Below are positions 36,401 to 43,689 of a stretch of 46,722 nt of DNA, one piece after another. The position numbers and the translations under genes are program-made. Source of the stretch: a virus. Each line of letters starts with the position of its first letter. Positions within the stretch are counted from its first letter, which is position 1. Under the pieces are notes generated by a model that worked only from the letters and a program-made list of their open reading frames with translations, ran no database searches and was not told the DNA's origin. The stretch is taken from positions 1 to 46,722 of the IMG/VR virus record IMGVR_UViG_3300025097_000012; one strand, written 5' to 3'.

Positions 36401-37349
36401 ACGTCTCGGTGGTCGGCATGACCTTTGTGGGGGCGCTCCCTTTGATTATATTAATCCAGGTACCCAAGCCTTCGCTATCGTTGAGACTTTTTAAGGCGAT
36501 GTCAAACCATTTTTCGTTATTCAATGCGCGAACCATGATTCGTTGTGCCTGTTGCAAGGGAGTTCCGGGGATGTAGCCGCTCAAAAATTCATTAAGTTCC
36601 TGTGTCTTCACCAAATAAGCAATCAATCCGTTCCCTAAAGACTCCTCCACTGCACATGGGAAATAGTCCTGGAATTCCGCGTGGCATGAGCTAATGCTGC
36701 CGATGTCGCTCATACGTAACACGTCAACGGGATGACGCGAAAGCAAAATCCTCCACTCATCTCCGTCGAGGGTTCCATTGAAAACCTGTTCGATGGTTTC
36801 CCAGCCATCGTCATCTGTTGCATAAAAGGTTTGTTTCTTCCGCCACCACTCCAGCAGAGAAGGATCGAGCTTCTTTTGTTTGACCGCTTTGGCAATTGCC
36901 TTAGACATGCTGGTACTCTCGGTCTTCGCAATTGTTTCGCCCTTGCGAGGTCCGGCGGGAATTGTAAAATCATAGACCTTTTTAAGATCCAAACTTGCCA
37001 CCAAGACTTCAACCTCTTGAAAGCCACCACCGGCGGCAGCAAGACGCTCTTTCTTTTGTTTAACATGTTTTGTGAGAAACGCGTCATTATCGCCCGATGG
37101 CTTCCATCCATCAGCCTTCAGAACTTCAACTATCTGTACTATCTTCTGAGTGTCGGATTCTAAAAGCGGAACGACAATTCTCATTTTGCCGTCGAAAAGA
37201 TCGTCAAACTCTGTCTGAATTTGATCTCCCATCTTGGCCATGAATTCAAACGTTTTGCTAATGCCCTCTCTGCTTACCTCATCCAGCCGGATCTTCTTGT
37301 CGGCAAATTCATAGAGGTTTTTAAACCATGTAGTAGTAGCGATGTCCAT
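33411..37349 (-). CDS. Very large SCH-motif family protein (1312 aa)
   Basis: Start MDIATTTWFKNLYEFADKKIRLDE has an aromatic head-tag-like stretch with L-Y-E and L-D-E sites. Residues 1-700 share blocks with the 875-residue protein at 5 kb: R-H-P-V-D-V-L-R-M-S-D, S-S-C-H, C-A-V-E-E-S-L-G, R-L-R-L-R-K, V-P-E-A-R-L-Y-G, Y-G-G-S-Y-G-D. The middle is acidic. The last 90 residues (Q-L-P-V-Y-V-A-L-G-Q-N-G-R-V-K-I-T-G-N-E-D) resemble a ParB/Srx domain. A large ejected or virion protein is likely; function unknown. GGAGG precedes the ATG. Confidence 0.8.
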   Translation of the reverse strand: MDIATTTWFKNLYEFADKKIRLDEVSREGISKTFEFMAKMGDQIQTEFDDLFDGKMRIVVPLLESDTQKIVQIVEVLKADGWKPSGDNDAFLTKHVKQKKERLAAAGGGFQEVEVLVASLDLKKVYDFTIPAGPRKGETIAKTESTSMSKAIAKAVKQKKLDPSLLEWWRKKQTFYATDDDGWETIEQVFNGTLDGDEWRILLSRHPVDVLRMSDIGSISSCHAEFQDYFPCAVEESLGNGLIAYLVKTQELNEFLSGYIPGTPLQQAQRIMVRALNNEKWFDIALKSLNDSEGLGTWINIIKGSAPTKVMPTTETLDLITTDMARDAIRAKLDNKPWPEEDEIPAPRPIGDFDKQEIFRDRDRDIPGISASTRLRLRKFHDTASGDWIAVPEARLYGKPIDRFRTAVREWTWEQQKEIFIDESDPSHLELPRQSYLERYGGSYGDTNDGSLLNAFFSMSGTEITTYSGNVTHIHDEESNNAWQEMETELEEVLNSANNRSDHMSFHAEVGGDDAFGEPYVTGGASVEFSFAIGWKGDYQLGPKLPGVPGGYDWPEEERGYSIIPHAWGGDWTQQRNFTDTLDSALGSDDTAEETDWEVSTTTLPWIQGVALQVTFRFNFDGADAQDFDYWADSLLVDIDGNYDEKYESIRRTLAKEEYIAFNDFDRLIDDIREQSDELKNWEVLGFDIDGDLDADGEIWFNFKPLRPGITPSTQTKLGYLPGILGTTIEALRLVFGSAGELVAGTSYGGKEVRPGVPFMNMLSEKLKPLEDAANGYAEAQLEFDFGEKYNRPTYEGVDFGTAQVRLGMDPRHITEAGLPGLVFFKMKVIIESKTSREEIEGALKFMQFIDRYPEQVIRAVSDTYEAFVQNKLEETKEKERKTLDGTYMNELARRLSLKFADVARARRTGLAVADDPAEQAMFVVTFVQENWDEFSRFEKYAAVDNFLRPLSIGSLRPDGIWNPIDLTPHDWEAMVRARMGEWQVPNAREYTWRGDWKPGPSALALIQNKLGIHGSESVAARNTLEGLSDEERSNAMDALVRGDREEFIRIIRGSVNESLEEQIDRIDRMLTERDPIDLRLYKVAIGCVVDLKVAGYDSQIENQIRGIEEVTTVSHRVDLERRLSADVVYRVYQVKFELYGQQARDTYRDAVLVPAIEREVTGVTVRDRGLPELADSPLREWGGLGYVAPPADRYLPTMPTPAVGLQSVLEDWVEGGVQIYDTPMNTNQMQYHVMMPVSDLWEYCSRYYRGTTTDFEGRYKHFIKSGPQLPVYVALGQNGRVKITGNEDLIWFAKEAGQEELPVFFSYQRQV

Positions 37350-37369
37350 TTATTTGTTCCCTCCACCCT

Positions 37370-37377
37370 ATAAATAG
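37370..37377 (-). promoter_or_regulatory. CTATTTAT element upstream of the 1312-aa gene
   Basis: CTATTTAT-AGGG on the minus strand 21 nt before the start. The same octamer stands before the genes at 7728 (7756-7763), 10928 (10938-10945) and 32015 (32037-32044), all in the AT-rich flanks. It may be a late-type promoter element; weak evidence. Confidence 0.3.
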
Positions 37378-37392
37378 TTGGCTTTTGGCGAT

Positions 37393-37743
37393 TTATCGCC
37401 ACAGCAATTGGATTAATGCTATTACAAATGCCAACCCCACGCACACCATCGTTTTGGCGGTAAACATGCTTTCATGCAAAAAATACCACGTCAACAAAGG
37501 AAAGGTGAGATAAGACAACGCAAAAATTAAAAATCGAGGGCCCCACACCTCCCCCATTTCTGCATATGCCATTCGTATTCCAAGCCAAAAACACAATCCG
37601 GCAGGAAGCGAGAAAGCGATCAAAGCCAAAAATGGTCGACCTTTCCACCATTCCCAAACGAACTGAGAGTTCAGGTGAAACCAGCCAAAAGTCTGCCCCA
37701 CTGCGAAAAGAACGCACGCTAATGCTATTTTAGAAGTTGGCAA
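37393..37743 (-). CDS. Four-helix membrane protein, DMT/SMR-like (116 aa)
   Basis: Four hydrophobic segments: 4-20, 36-55, 67-85 and 95-115. Size and layout match half a drug/metabolite transporter or an SMR protein, with G-L-C-F-W-L-G-I-R-M-A-Y-A-E. Substrate unknown. Overlaps the methylase-like gene by 14 nt. Confidence 0.55.
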   Translation of the reverse strand: MPTSKIALACVLFAVGQTFGWFHLNSQFVWEWWKGRPFLALIAFSLPAGLCFWLGIRMAYAEMGEVWGPRFLIFALSYLTFPLLTWYFLHESMFTAKTMVCVGLAFVIALIQLLWR

Positions 37744-38488
37744 TTAAAACCTCCTCGCACGCCTCTATATTTTGAGTAGGGTGCCCATACTTGTTTACCA
37801 AAATTAAATTATAATCACCCAGCGCCTTCAAGACAGCTTTATGTTTTTTATACAAAACCACCCACTTAAAATCCGACCCCTTTAGTTTATTAAAGAGGCG
37901 CTGATGATGAACACGAGACAGATCGGCTACATGTGTAAAATTTCTATCAAGCAAATTGGGTGTATAGGTTCCCACTGGAAAGAATTTAAAATCAGACTTT
38001 ACGTCCGTGTTTATGTTTTTATCTAGAGCCTCATCGTTGTCCAGCAATACATACAAATTGGAAGTGTCAAGTTTTCTCATGCGCGACATTGCTAAAGGGT
38101 TGAACCCCGACCTATCAAAAGAACCACAAGAAGCCACCCCCTGAGTAGAACATCTATTCAGAATAAAAAATAATGCTGAACGATATACCGGATCCCTGTA
38201 AGTATGCCAATTTTCTTGAAGGGCTGGGACCAACTCCTCTTCCATCGTGGCGTACACTTCTTCTGCCATCTGCGCAATGCGCTCGGGTGCCTGCTTGGCT
38301 GTCCACCAAAACTCATATACAGGATACTTGCTTGTGTGGGCTATAACCATTCTATCGTTCTGGGACAACCCCAACTCCAGCACGCCAGAATAAAGAAGAT
38401 AAGTTTCAACAATACTCTTGGGCGGAAAGAGATCTTTGAGAATTTTTCCACTCTTGAATTCGCAAGATTGTTTAAGAGGACTTGTCAT
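37730..38488 (-). CDS. D12/Dam-class adenine methyltransferase-like protein (252 aa)
   Basis: ATG at 38488 (MTSPLKQSCEF). P-P-K-S-I-V-E-T-Y-L-L-Y-S-G-V-L-E, D-P-V-Y-R-S-A-L-F-F-I-L-N-R-C-S-T-Q-G and F-F-P-V-G-T-Y correspond to the N-terminal and core blocks of D12 methylases. I do not find the D-P-P-Y catalytic tetrad, and the S-adenosylmethionine F-x-G-x-G is not obvious, so it may be a degenerate or non-catalytic relative. Its 3' end overlaps the transporter-like gene. Confidence 0.5.
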   Translation of the reverse strand: MTSPLKQSCEFKSGKILKDLFPPKSIVETYLLYSGVLELGLSQNDRMVIAHTSKYPVYEFWWTAKQAPERIAQMAEEVYATMEEELVPALQENWHTYRDPVYRSALFFILNRCSTQGVASCGSFDRSGFNPLAMSRMRKLDTSNLYVLLDNDEALDKNINTDVKSDFKFFPVGTYTPNLLDRNFTHVADLSRVHHQRLFNKLKGSDFKWVVLYKKHKAVLKALGDYNLILVNKYGHPTQNIEACEEVLIANF

Positions 38489-38876
38489 GAGCAGGCCCAT
38501 TCGGCAACATATCACTATATTGTTTAATAGCCTCTTCCAAAGACGGCAAATTAGAAGGAGAGTGTGACAGCAATTCATCTAAATCATCTGTTACTGGAGC
38601 CGCTCTCGGAACTTGAGGGGACAATAAGCTAGCCTTATACGACAAGTAACCACTAATAATTACATTAATATCGTTCAAGCAATGATCGATAGCGCTGAGT
38701 TGGGCTCTTAAATTGCCTAAATTTTCCGTTGTCTTCAAAGACAGAAGCGGCTCATCCTCAGCGCAATAATTTGAAAGATTCTGTATTTTAGAATTTGCGC
38801 GTGTTAGCAGCCGGCGCACCTCCCCCTCAAGCTCTTCAATATCTACCGTATATTGTAAATTTACTCTTTGTGACAT
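38472..38876 (-). CDS. Coiled-coil protein of unknown function (134 aa)
   Basis: MSQRVNLQYTVDIEELEGEVRRLLTRANSKIQNL is a strand and a long helix; a second helix spans residues 50-82. The C-terminal 45 residues are Ser/Pro-rich and disordered-looking. Probably a small oligomeric protein. Not recognised. Confidence 0.6.
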   Translation of the reverse strand: MSQRVNLQYTVDIEELEGEVRRLLTRANSKIQNLSNYCAEDEPLLSLKTTENLGNLRAQLSAIDHCLNDINVIISGYLSYKASLLSPQVPRAAPVTDDLDELLSHSPSNLPSLEEAIKQYSDMLPNGPAHDKSS

Positions 38877-38877
38877 T

Positions 38878-39171
38878 CTATCCTCTCAATACTTGTTTAG
38901 AGTTGTTTTGAAGCTTTATTTCAACTACATCTGGCGCGCCGACGACTATAATTTCAGTGCCAGTCTGTCCACGGTTAATTGTAATCTTCGAAAACCTATG
39001 ATTTATATCGAGGCCCTCAGTTAACACTCCGCGCTCATTCAGTTCTTTGATTCTCTTTTCTTCTCTGATCATGATAACATGCTCTGGGTTGACAAAGACA
39101 TCTCGCAGGATATAAGTGTTCGGGCTTGTCACTGCGCCGTTGGCGCATACTTCAGTTAGTCTTACTAGCAT
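38878..39171 (-). CDS. Small beta-rich protein (97 aa)
   Basis: ATG at 39171 opens MLVRLTEVCANGAVTSPNTYILRDVFVNPEHVIMIREEK; alternating strands and one short helix. I-T-I-N-R-G-Q-T-G-T-E-I-I-V-V-G and V-E-I-K-L suggest an SH3/OB-like barrel. V-N-P-E-H-V-I-M-I recalls ribosome-associated and CsrA-like folds, but it is larger than CsrA. Function unknown. 20-nt overlap with the upstream gene. Confidence 0.55.
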   Translation of the reverse strand: MLVRLTEVCANGAVTSPNTYILRDVFVNPEHVIMIREEKRIKELNERGVLTEGLDINHRFSKITINRGQTGTEIIVVGAPDVVEIKLQNNSKQVLRG

Positions 39172-39379
39172 TTGCTTCCTCCATTGGATAGATATGCCTA
39201 ATCTGCACCGTAGATGTTCGGCCAAGAGCATATACTCGGCAAGTATCTGCGACAACTTGCCCCATAAACACTCCGGTAATGGGCTTTTCAGTCTTTATGA
39301 CGTTCATAGAGCCATTAGCGGTGAAATCCCACATATTCACATCTTGCGGAATGTGGACTAAATCTCCTTCACTTAACAT
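39152..39379 (-). CDS. EGDLV-type SH3/KOW-like protein (75 aa)
   Basis: ATG at 39379 opens M-L-S-E-G-D-L-V-H-I-P; T-G-V-F-M-G-Q-V-V and C-R-V-Y-A-L strands follow. The only family member in the right-hand flank. GGAG of the GroEL 3' end serves as its Shine-Dalgarno. Confidence 0.65.
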   Translation of the reverse strand: MLSEGDLVHIPQDVNMWDFTANGSMNVIKTEKPITGVFMGQVVADTCRVYALGRTSTVQIRHIYPMEEANASKTN

Positions 39380-39384
39380 CTTTT

Positions 39385-40956
39385 TTACTCCGTTTGAATA
39401 ATGCCATAGTTGGTGGTAATTAATGTTCCCGCACAACTGACTGCATTTTGAAGCGCCGTTCTTGTCACCTTTACAGGGTCAATAATCCCACTTTCAAATA
39501 ATTCAACCATCTCATTTTCTCGAAAATTCCAACCCTGACCGTCTTCAGCGTCCAAAACATCTTTAATGATAATATCGGGCGACAAGCCTCCATTGAATGC
39601 CATTTGACGAATGGGGGCCTGACATGCAGCCTGGATAATGCTTCCTGCCATCGCTCGGTCCGCGCTGTGGCACTTCTTGTCCAAACTACTAGACGCGCGC
39701 AAAAGGGCTGTCCCACCACCACCAATAATTCCCTCTTCTTGAGCAGACCGCACCGCTTCCAGTGCGTCTTCGATCCGATGTTTTCTCTCGGTCATTTCCA
39801 CTTCTGTGGTGCCGCCTACTCGTATAACCGCAACCCCGGATGCAAGTCGCGTAATGCGTTGCTGAATTGTGTTGCAATCAGTCAAAGATTCGGTAACTTC
39901 GATTATCGCCTTGAGGGATTCAATTTTATTTTCCACTTCCTCGATATTGCAATTTCCGTCAACAACCGTCGTAAAGGCCGCTGTGCTGTCAATAAATTCT
40001 GCGGATCCCAAATCGCTCATCTTTATATCATGAAGTTTGCGTCCGCTTTCGCGAGTAAGAAAGGTAGCTCCCACCGACAAAGCCAAATCCTCTAATACAC
40101 TGCGACGTTCTGCGCCATAATGGGGCGCCTTGATTGCTGCCACTTTCATTGTTCCACGCATGGCGTTCATAATCAACGCTGCCAGGGCTTGTCCTTCTAC
40201 CTCTTCAGCCACAATAACAAGAGGGCGCCCCTCGCGAGCGACCATCTCTAGAGCCGGCAATACCTGCTCCACTGTGCTAACCTTATGATCCGTGATTAAA
40301 AAGAGAGGCTCATCATGGTGCATGGCGGAACGACGATCATCCGTAATAAAGGCCCCAGCACAATAACCGGAAGCAAACTTAAAACCCTCAGCGATATCCA
40401 AGCTCGTCTCCACGGAACGAGACTCCTCGATGGTAATCGAGCCATCTTGCCCAACTCGATCAACGGCCATGGCAATCAATTCGCCAATCTTCTCATCATT
40501 GTTGGCAGAGATTGTCGCAACATGCTTAATGTCATCAATGCTGGTAACTGGGCGCGCGGCTTGTTTAAGGTTTTCAACCACTTCCTTCGCGGCTACTGAT
40601 AATCCGCGTTGCAATTCCGTAGGCGATACGCCGGCCAGAATATATTTTTGCGCCTCTTGTAGCACCGCTCTAGCCAACACAGTAGCCGTTGTGGTGCCAT
40701 CCCCTGCATCATTATTTGTCTGCACTGCGGCTTGCCTGATAATCTGTGCTCCCGCATTTTCAAAGGGGTCATCTAGCGCCACAAAAGCGGCCACAGTTAC
40801 GCCATCCTTTGTAATGAATGGTGAATGACCTTTCTGTTGGAGTAAAACGTTTCTACCTTTCGGTCCCAAAGTTGACGCAACATTGTCTGCCAATATATTC
40901 ACACCCTTGATGATCTTCTGTTGGAGGGCATCTTTGCTCTCATATGCTCTACTCAT
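39385..40956 (-). CDS. groEL: GroEL-type chaperonin (523 aa)
   Basis: All hallmark blocks are present: G-P-K-G-R-N-V (nucleotide-binding P-loop region), K-D-G-V-T-V-A, D-A-G-D-G-T-T-T-A-T-V-L (Mg/ATP), the apical G-R-P-L-V-I-V-A-E-E-V-E-G-Q-A-L-A region, and E-R-x-x-R-I-E-D-A-L followed by G-I-I-G-G-G-G-T-A-L. The C terminus (TTNYGIIQTE) lacks the Gly-Gly-Met tail of bacterial GroEL and the protein is about 25 residues shorter. It folds proteins in the cytoplasm; the phage form probably serves capsid or tail proteins. No GroES is seen in the window. It has its own consensus promoter. Confidence 0.95.
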   Translation of the reverse strand: MSRAYESKDALQQKIIKGVNILADNVASTLGPKGRNVLLQQKGHSPFITKDGVTVAAFVALDDPFENAGAQIIRQAAVQTNNDAGDGTTTATVLARAVLQEAQKYILAGVSPTELQRGLSVAAKEVVENLKQAARPVTSIDDIKHVATISANNDEKIGELIAMAVDRVGQDGSITIEESRSVETSLDIAEGFKFASGYCAGAFITDDRRSAMHHDEPLFLITDHKVSTVEQVLPALEMVAREGRPLVIVAEEVEGQALAALIMNAMRGTMKVAAIKAPHYGAERRSVLEDLALSVGATFLTRESGRKLHDIKMSDLGSAEFIDSTAAFTTVVDGNCNIEEVENKIESLKAIIEVTESLTDCNTIQQRITRLASGVAVIRVGGTTEVEMTERKHRIEDALEAVRSAQEEGIIGGGGTALLRASSSLDKKCHSADRAMAGSIIQAACQAPIRQMAFNGGLSPDIIIKDVLDAEDGQGWNFRENEMVELFESGIIDPVKVTRTALQNAVSCAGTLITTNYGIIQTE

Positions 40957-40980
40957 TAATACCTCTGAGTTATATATATT

Positions 40981-41009
40981 ATTATAACCTATTGTAGATT
41001 ATTTGTCAA
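40981..41009 (-). promoter_or_regulatory. Perfect-consensus sigma-70 promoter of groEL
   Basis: TTGACA (41004-41009), 17 bp, TATAAT (40981-40986). The upstream stop TGA (41006-41008) is inside the TTGACA, as in the triple modules, but there are no extra boxes. Confidence 0.9.
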
Positions 41010-42559
41010 GGAATAGATTCTTCTGCCTGAGTTTGAATATATTCTTCAGTACCAGATTTAATTTCTTCGGCTGTTATGGCGGCTGCAAGACCATCTTCCT
41101 TGTTGCCAGCAACAAAGTATCCATTAATTTGATTTGTCAAGCGTTCGACTTTTTCAAATAGATCAAAAATCTGCTGGTTAAGCACATCAACATATTTTTG
41201 TGCCAATTCATCAACGGCTTCTCTCCCAACATTTATTCTTCCGACATAGCCGAAACCATCTTGGCCATAGTTCATATCTTTAAAATACGAGGAACTAATA
41301 ATAAACTGTGTTTCGCCGGCGGATCCTTCATACCCAGAAGTTCTTGCAATAAGTCCCCAAAATTGTGCCGGATCTTCAACCAAGGCACGTTGTAATATTT
41401 TGATGGATGTTCTGTAATCTAAGTAATCTTTGTGGGTGATTGCTCCTATCTTTTTCCAGCGGACATCTCCAGCGGACAACTTTTTATACACGATTGGCTC
41501 TCCATCTGGCCCAACCAATTGTCCCTTTTTGGGGTTTTCCGGGTGTGGTATAATTTCGGCGCCGTCTAATACTTCTTTAGCAAAATCAGAATCATAATTA
41601 TTAATAATTTTCAAATATGTATTGGCAGTTCCAGCCGTTCTCCGGTTGAGGTCTCGCTTTGCGTACAAGAACTTAAGTCTGTCTGCCGGAAATGGATCAT
41701 AGGTCGTGTCTTGGTTTCCTGGGATTTCTGGTGCAATAGTTAAATCTGCCGGCAATAAAAGCAAGTTTGCGTTTTGCTTACTGCTCATCATCGATTCTAA
41801 AAATGTCTTTGCGGTAAAATCAAATTGATAAAATGTAATGTATTCCCTGCCTTTCAACTTAGCTTCAGCTTCCTTTTCTCGAAAAGTTTTAAGAGCCACT
41901 ACGTAACGCATTCTTCCTTCGGCGCCGGCTTGACCTACATATTGATCAGTTTCTGGATCTCGCTTAAGTCCGCCTGGATCAATAAAGTGATCAACTAAAT
42001 CTCTATAGCTTCCATGAACATCGCCCGGCTTTTCTGTTAATAGTTTTAAGCTAATCGGATTCTTATCATTATCAACAATATCTTGAATACCTGCAGTGCC
42101 GGGTGGAATTTGTTCGCCTTCTAACATTGCGGCCAAGAATCCTTCAAAGGTGAAACCAGCGGCGCTAGCGTTAAAATGTACCATGATATTAGTAAGCGTA
42201 TCCAACAAGACAATGTGAGTTAAAACCTCTGAGATGTCGTCTGTTTGCGGAGGGCTATCCAAAAAACTATTAATAGCTTGTACCTTGTCGGATAATGTTC
42301 TGCCTTTGCCAACAATTTTAGCTAGCAATTTCTGAATTACCTCTCTATCCTTTGTTCCTTTCTTCCCCCACATCTTTTCAGATAGCCTAATGATAGGCAT
42401 CTTAAGAGTAATTTGTTTAGTCTTGCCTTCTCTCTTTTGTTCCTCTATGGTAAATATGCCACTATCCATCATCTCTTCAATCATTTCAACCAATGACTGC
42501 GACGTGATTGTGTTCTTCTTATCGTATTCTTCTCGGAGAATCTTACTTAAATCAAACAT
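41006..42559 (-). CDS. 517-aa protein, possible tagged nuclease-like cargo
   Basis: Starts MFDLSKILREEYDKK, similar in pattern to the class II tag (L-x-K-I-L-R-E-E; L-R-E site). Residues 130-190 read F-T-F-E-G-F-L-A-A-M-L-E-G ... I-Q-D-I-V-D ... P-I-S-L-K-L-L ... G-S-Y-R-D-L-V, a spacing seen in PD-(D/E)xK-type nuclease folds (D then x-L-K), though the acidic residue before the Lys is replaced by Ser. The rest is unrecognised. Nuclease assignment is tentative. Confidence 0.5.
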   Translation of the reverse strand: MFDLSKILREEYDKKNTITSQSLVEMIEEMMDSGIFTIEEQKREGKTKQITLKMPIIRLSEKMWGKKGTKDREVIQKLLAKIVGKGRTLSDKVQAINSFLDSPPQTDDISEVLTHIVLLDTLTNIMVHFNASAAGFTFEGFLAAMLEGEQIPPGTAGIQDIVDNDKNPISLKLLTEKPGDVHGSYRDLVDHFIDPGGLKRDPETDQYVGQAGAEGRMRYVVALKTFREKEAEAKLKGREYITFYQFDFTAKTFLESMMSSKQNANLLLLPADLTIAPEIPGNQDTTYDPFPADRLKFLYAKRDLNRRTAGTANTYLKIINNYDSDFAKEVLDGAEIIPHPENPKKGQLVGPDGEPIVYKKLSAGDVRWKKIGAITHKDYLDYRTSIKILQRALVEDPAQFWGLIARTSGYEGSAGETQFIISSSYFKDMNYGQDGFGYVGRINVGREAVDELAQKYVDVLNQQIFDLFEKVERLTNQINGYFVAGNKEDGLAAAITAEEIKSGTEEYIQTQAEESIP

Positions 42560-42568
42560 TTATAAACC

Positions 42569-43198
42569 TCATATAATTTCATCAGCGATACCGTACTCTA
42601 CTGCTTGCTCTGCAGATAAATAGATGTTAACTTTTTGTTCTAACATTTTTTTGAGTTGCTTTTTGGTCATTTTTGTTTCTTCTACTAAACGATTTATATA
42701 CATTTCTTGCAAGTCTTGGATTGCTTCCATCTCATTAATAAGGTTGTGGATGGATCCCTGGTTGCCGGCAATCACAGAATGAAGCATTACGCGGCAATTT
42801 CTTCCAATCTTGCGCTTGCCATGTGTGCCACCAGCCAGAATAAGAACGCCGGCTGACATGACCTTGCCCAAACCGATGGTGCTGATATCGGTTGTCTGCT
42901 CAATCACCTTCATCATATCATAGAGAGCAAACATGTCATCGGCGGAACCGCCGTAAGTTGAGAGATAAAACTCGATATCTTTTTTCTTTGTATCGTCTTT
43001 CTGAAGTTTGTTCATTTCGTTCATGTAGAGCATAGCTTGAACTATTTCGGCCACCTTCTCGTCTAGCACTTCGGTAAACAAGCCTATGACTCGCAAATCC
43101 GGCTCTTGGGTGTTCGGATCCAGACTCTCCAAAAGAATTATCTTCTTCTCATCGTCGCCTAAAAGCTTCTCTAATTTGTTTTTTAAACGTTTAATCAT
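42569..43198 (-). CDS. clpP: ClpP-like serine protease (209 aa)
   Basis: Fold and motifs of ClpP: S-T-Y-G-G-S-A-D-D-M-F-A-L-Y-D-M-M, catalytic S115 in G-K-V-M-S-A-G, H140 in V-M-L-H-S, then handle helices and Y-L-S-A-E-Q-A-V-E-Y-G-I-A-D. The Asp of the triad, which lies just before (F/Y)-L-S-A, appears as Asn191, so activity may be altered. In phages such ClpP relatives may be head-maturation proteases, or may alter host proteolysis. No ClpX/A is seen. The gene overlaps its upstream neighbour by 4 nt. Confidence 0.85.
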   Translation of the reverse strand: MIKRLKNKLEKLLGDDEKKIILLESLDPNTQEPDLRVIGLFTEVLDEKVAEIVQAMLYMNEMNKLQKDDTKKKDIEFYLSTYGGSADDMFALYDMMKVIEQTTDISTIGLGKVMSAGVLILAGGTHGKRKIGRNCRVMLHSVIAGNQGSIHNLINEMEAIQDLQEMYINRLVEETKMTKKQLKKMLEQKVNIYLSAEQAVEYGIADEII

Positions 43199-43605
43199 TG
43201 CTCATCCTTTGTTAAGAATTCCATAACCGTGTCTCGATTGTTTTCTAAAAATACCATAGCACTTTTCCAGTCAATAAAGTCAACTGCTTCGCTAAAAAAG
43301 CCACCATGCGCGTCAATAATTTGCAAAATTGCTCTTCTCTTATAAAATTCTGTCTCTTCTCCAAACCGAATCGCAAGGGCATTAATGTTGTGATCGCTTT
43401 CGCCCTCTTCTTTCATGACCCGAATGCGATAATCGCGAGCATAGTGAAAACTCTCTAAAGCCTTGGTGATAATAAATAGAGACACCACTTGAGTTAGTTG
43501 CAATATTCTAATACTTCTACGGCTCGCATTAAGAAAATAAAAGAGGCGGCAAGTAGCATGTCCGAATATAAAAAACAAAACATAAAAAAGCCAAGGATGC
43601 TCCAC
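43195..43605 (-). CDS. Membrane-anchored protein (136 aa)
   Basis: Two hydrophobic stretches in the first 50 residues (LFYVLFFIFGHATCRLFYFL and LQLTQVVSLFIITKAL) and a soluble helical tail (residues 55-136). It shares ATGA with clpP and lies just below a terminator. Function unknown; a membrane location for the adjacent protease is one possibility. Confidence 0.6.
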   Translation of the reverse strand: MEHPWLFYVLFFIFGHATCRLFYFLNASRRSIRILQLTQVVSLFIITKALESFHYARDYRIRVMKEEGESDHNINALAIRFGEETEFYKRRAILQIIDAHGGFFSEAVDFIDWKSAMVFLENNRDTVMEFLTKDEQ

Positions 43606-43613
43606 GCTGCTCC

Positions 43614-43650
43614 TTCAAAAAAATAACCACCAGAATCTCTTCTAGTGGTT
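43614..43650 (-). terminator. Rho-independent terminator
   Basis: Perfect 11-bp stem (43640-43650 with 43625-43635, one G-U) closed by a GAGA tetraloop and followed by seven T on the minus strand. It separates the acidic-protein gene from the ClpP group. Confidence 0.9.
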
Positions 43651-43689
43651 ACATTATAACTGCTCGTAAGATTTGTGTCAACAATTATT

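Noticed and set aside
37385-37402. Hairpin GGCGA-TTTA-TCGCC as a terminator
   Set aside because: It overlaps the stop codon of the membrane protein, has a stem of only 5-6 bp and no T-tract on the transcribed strand.
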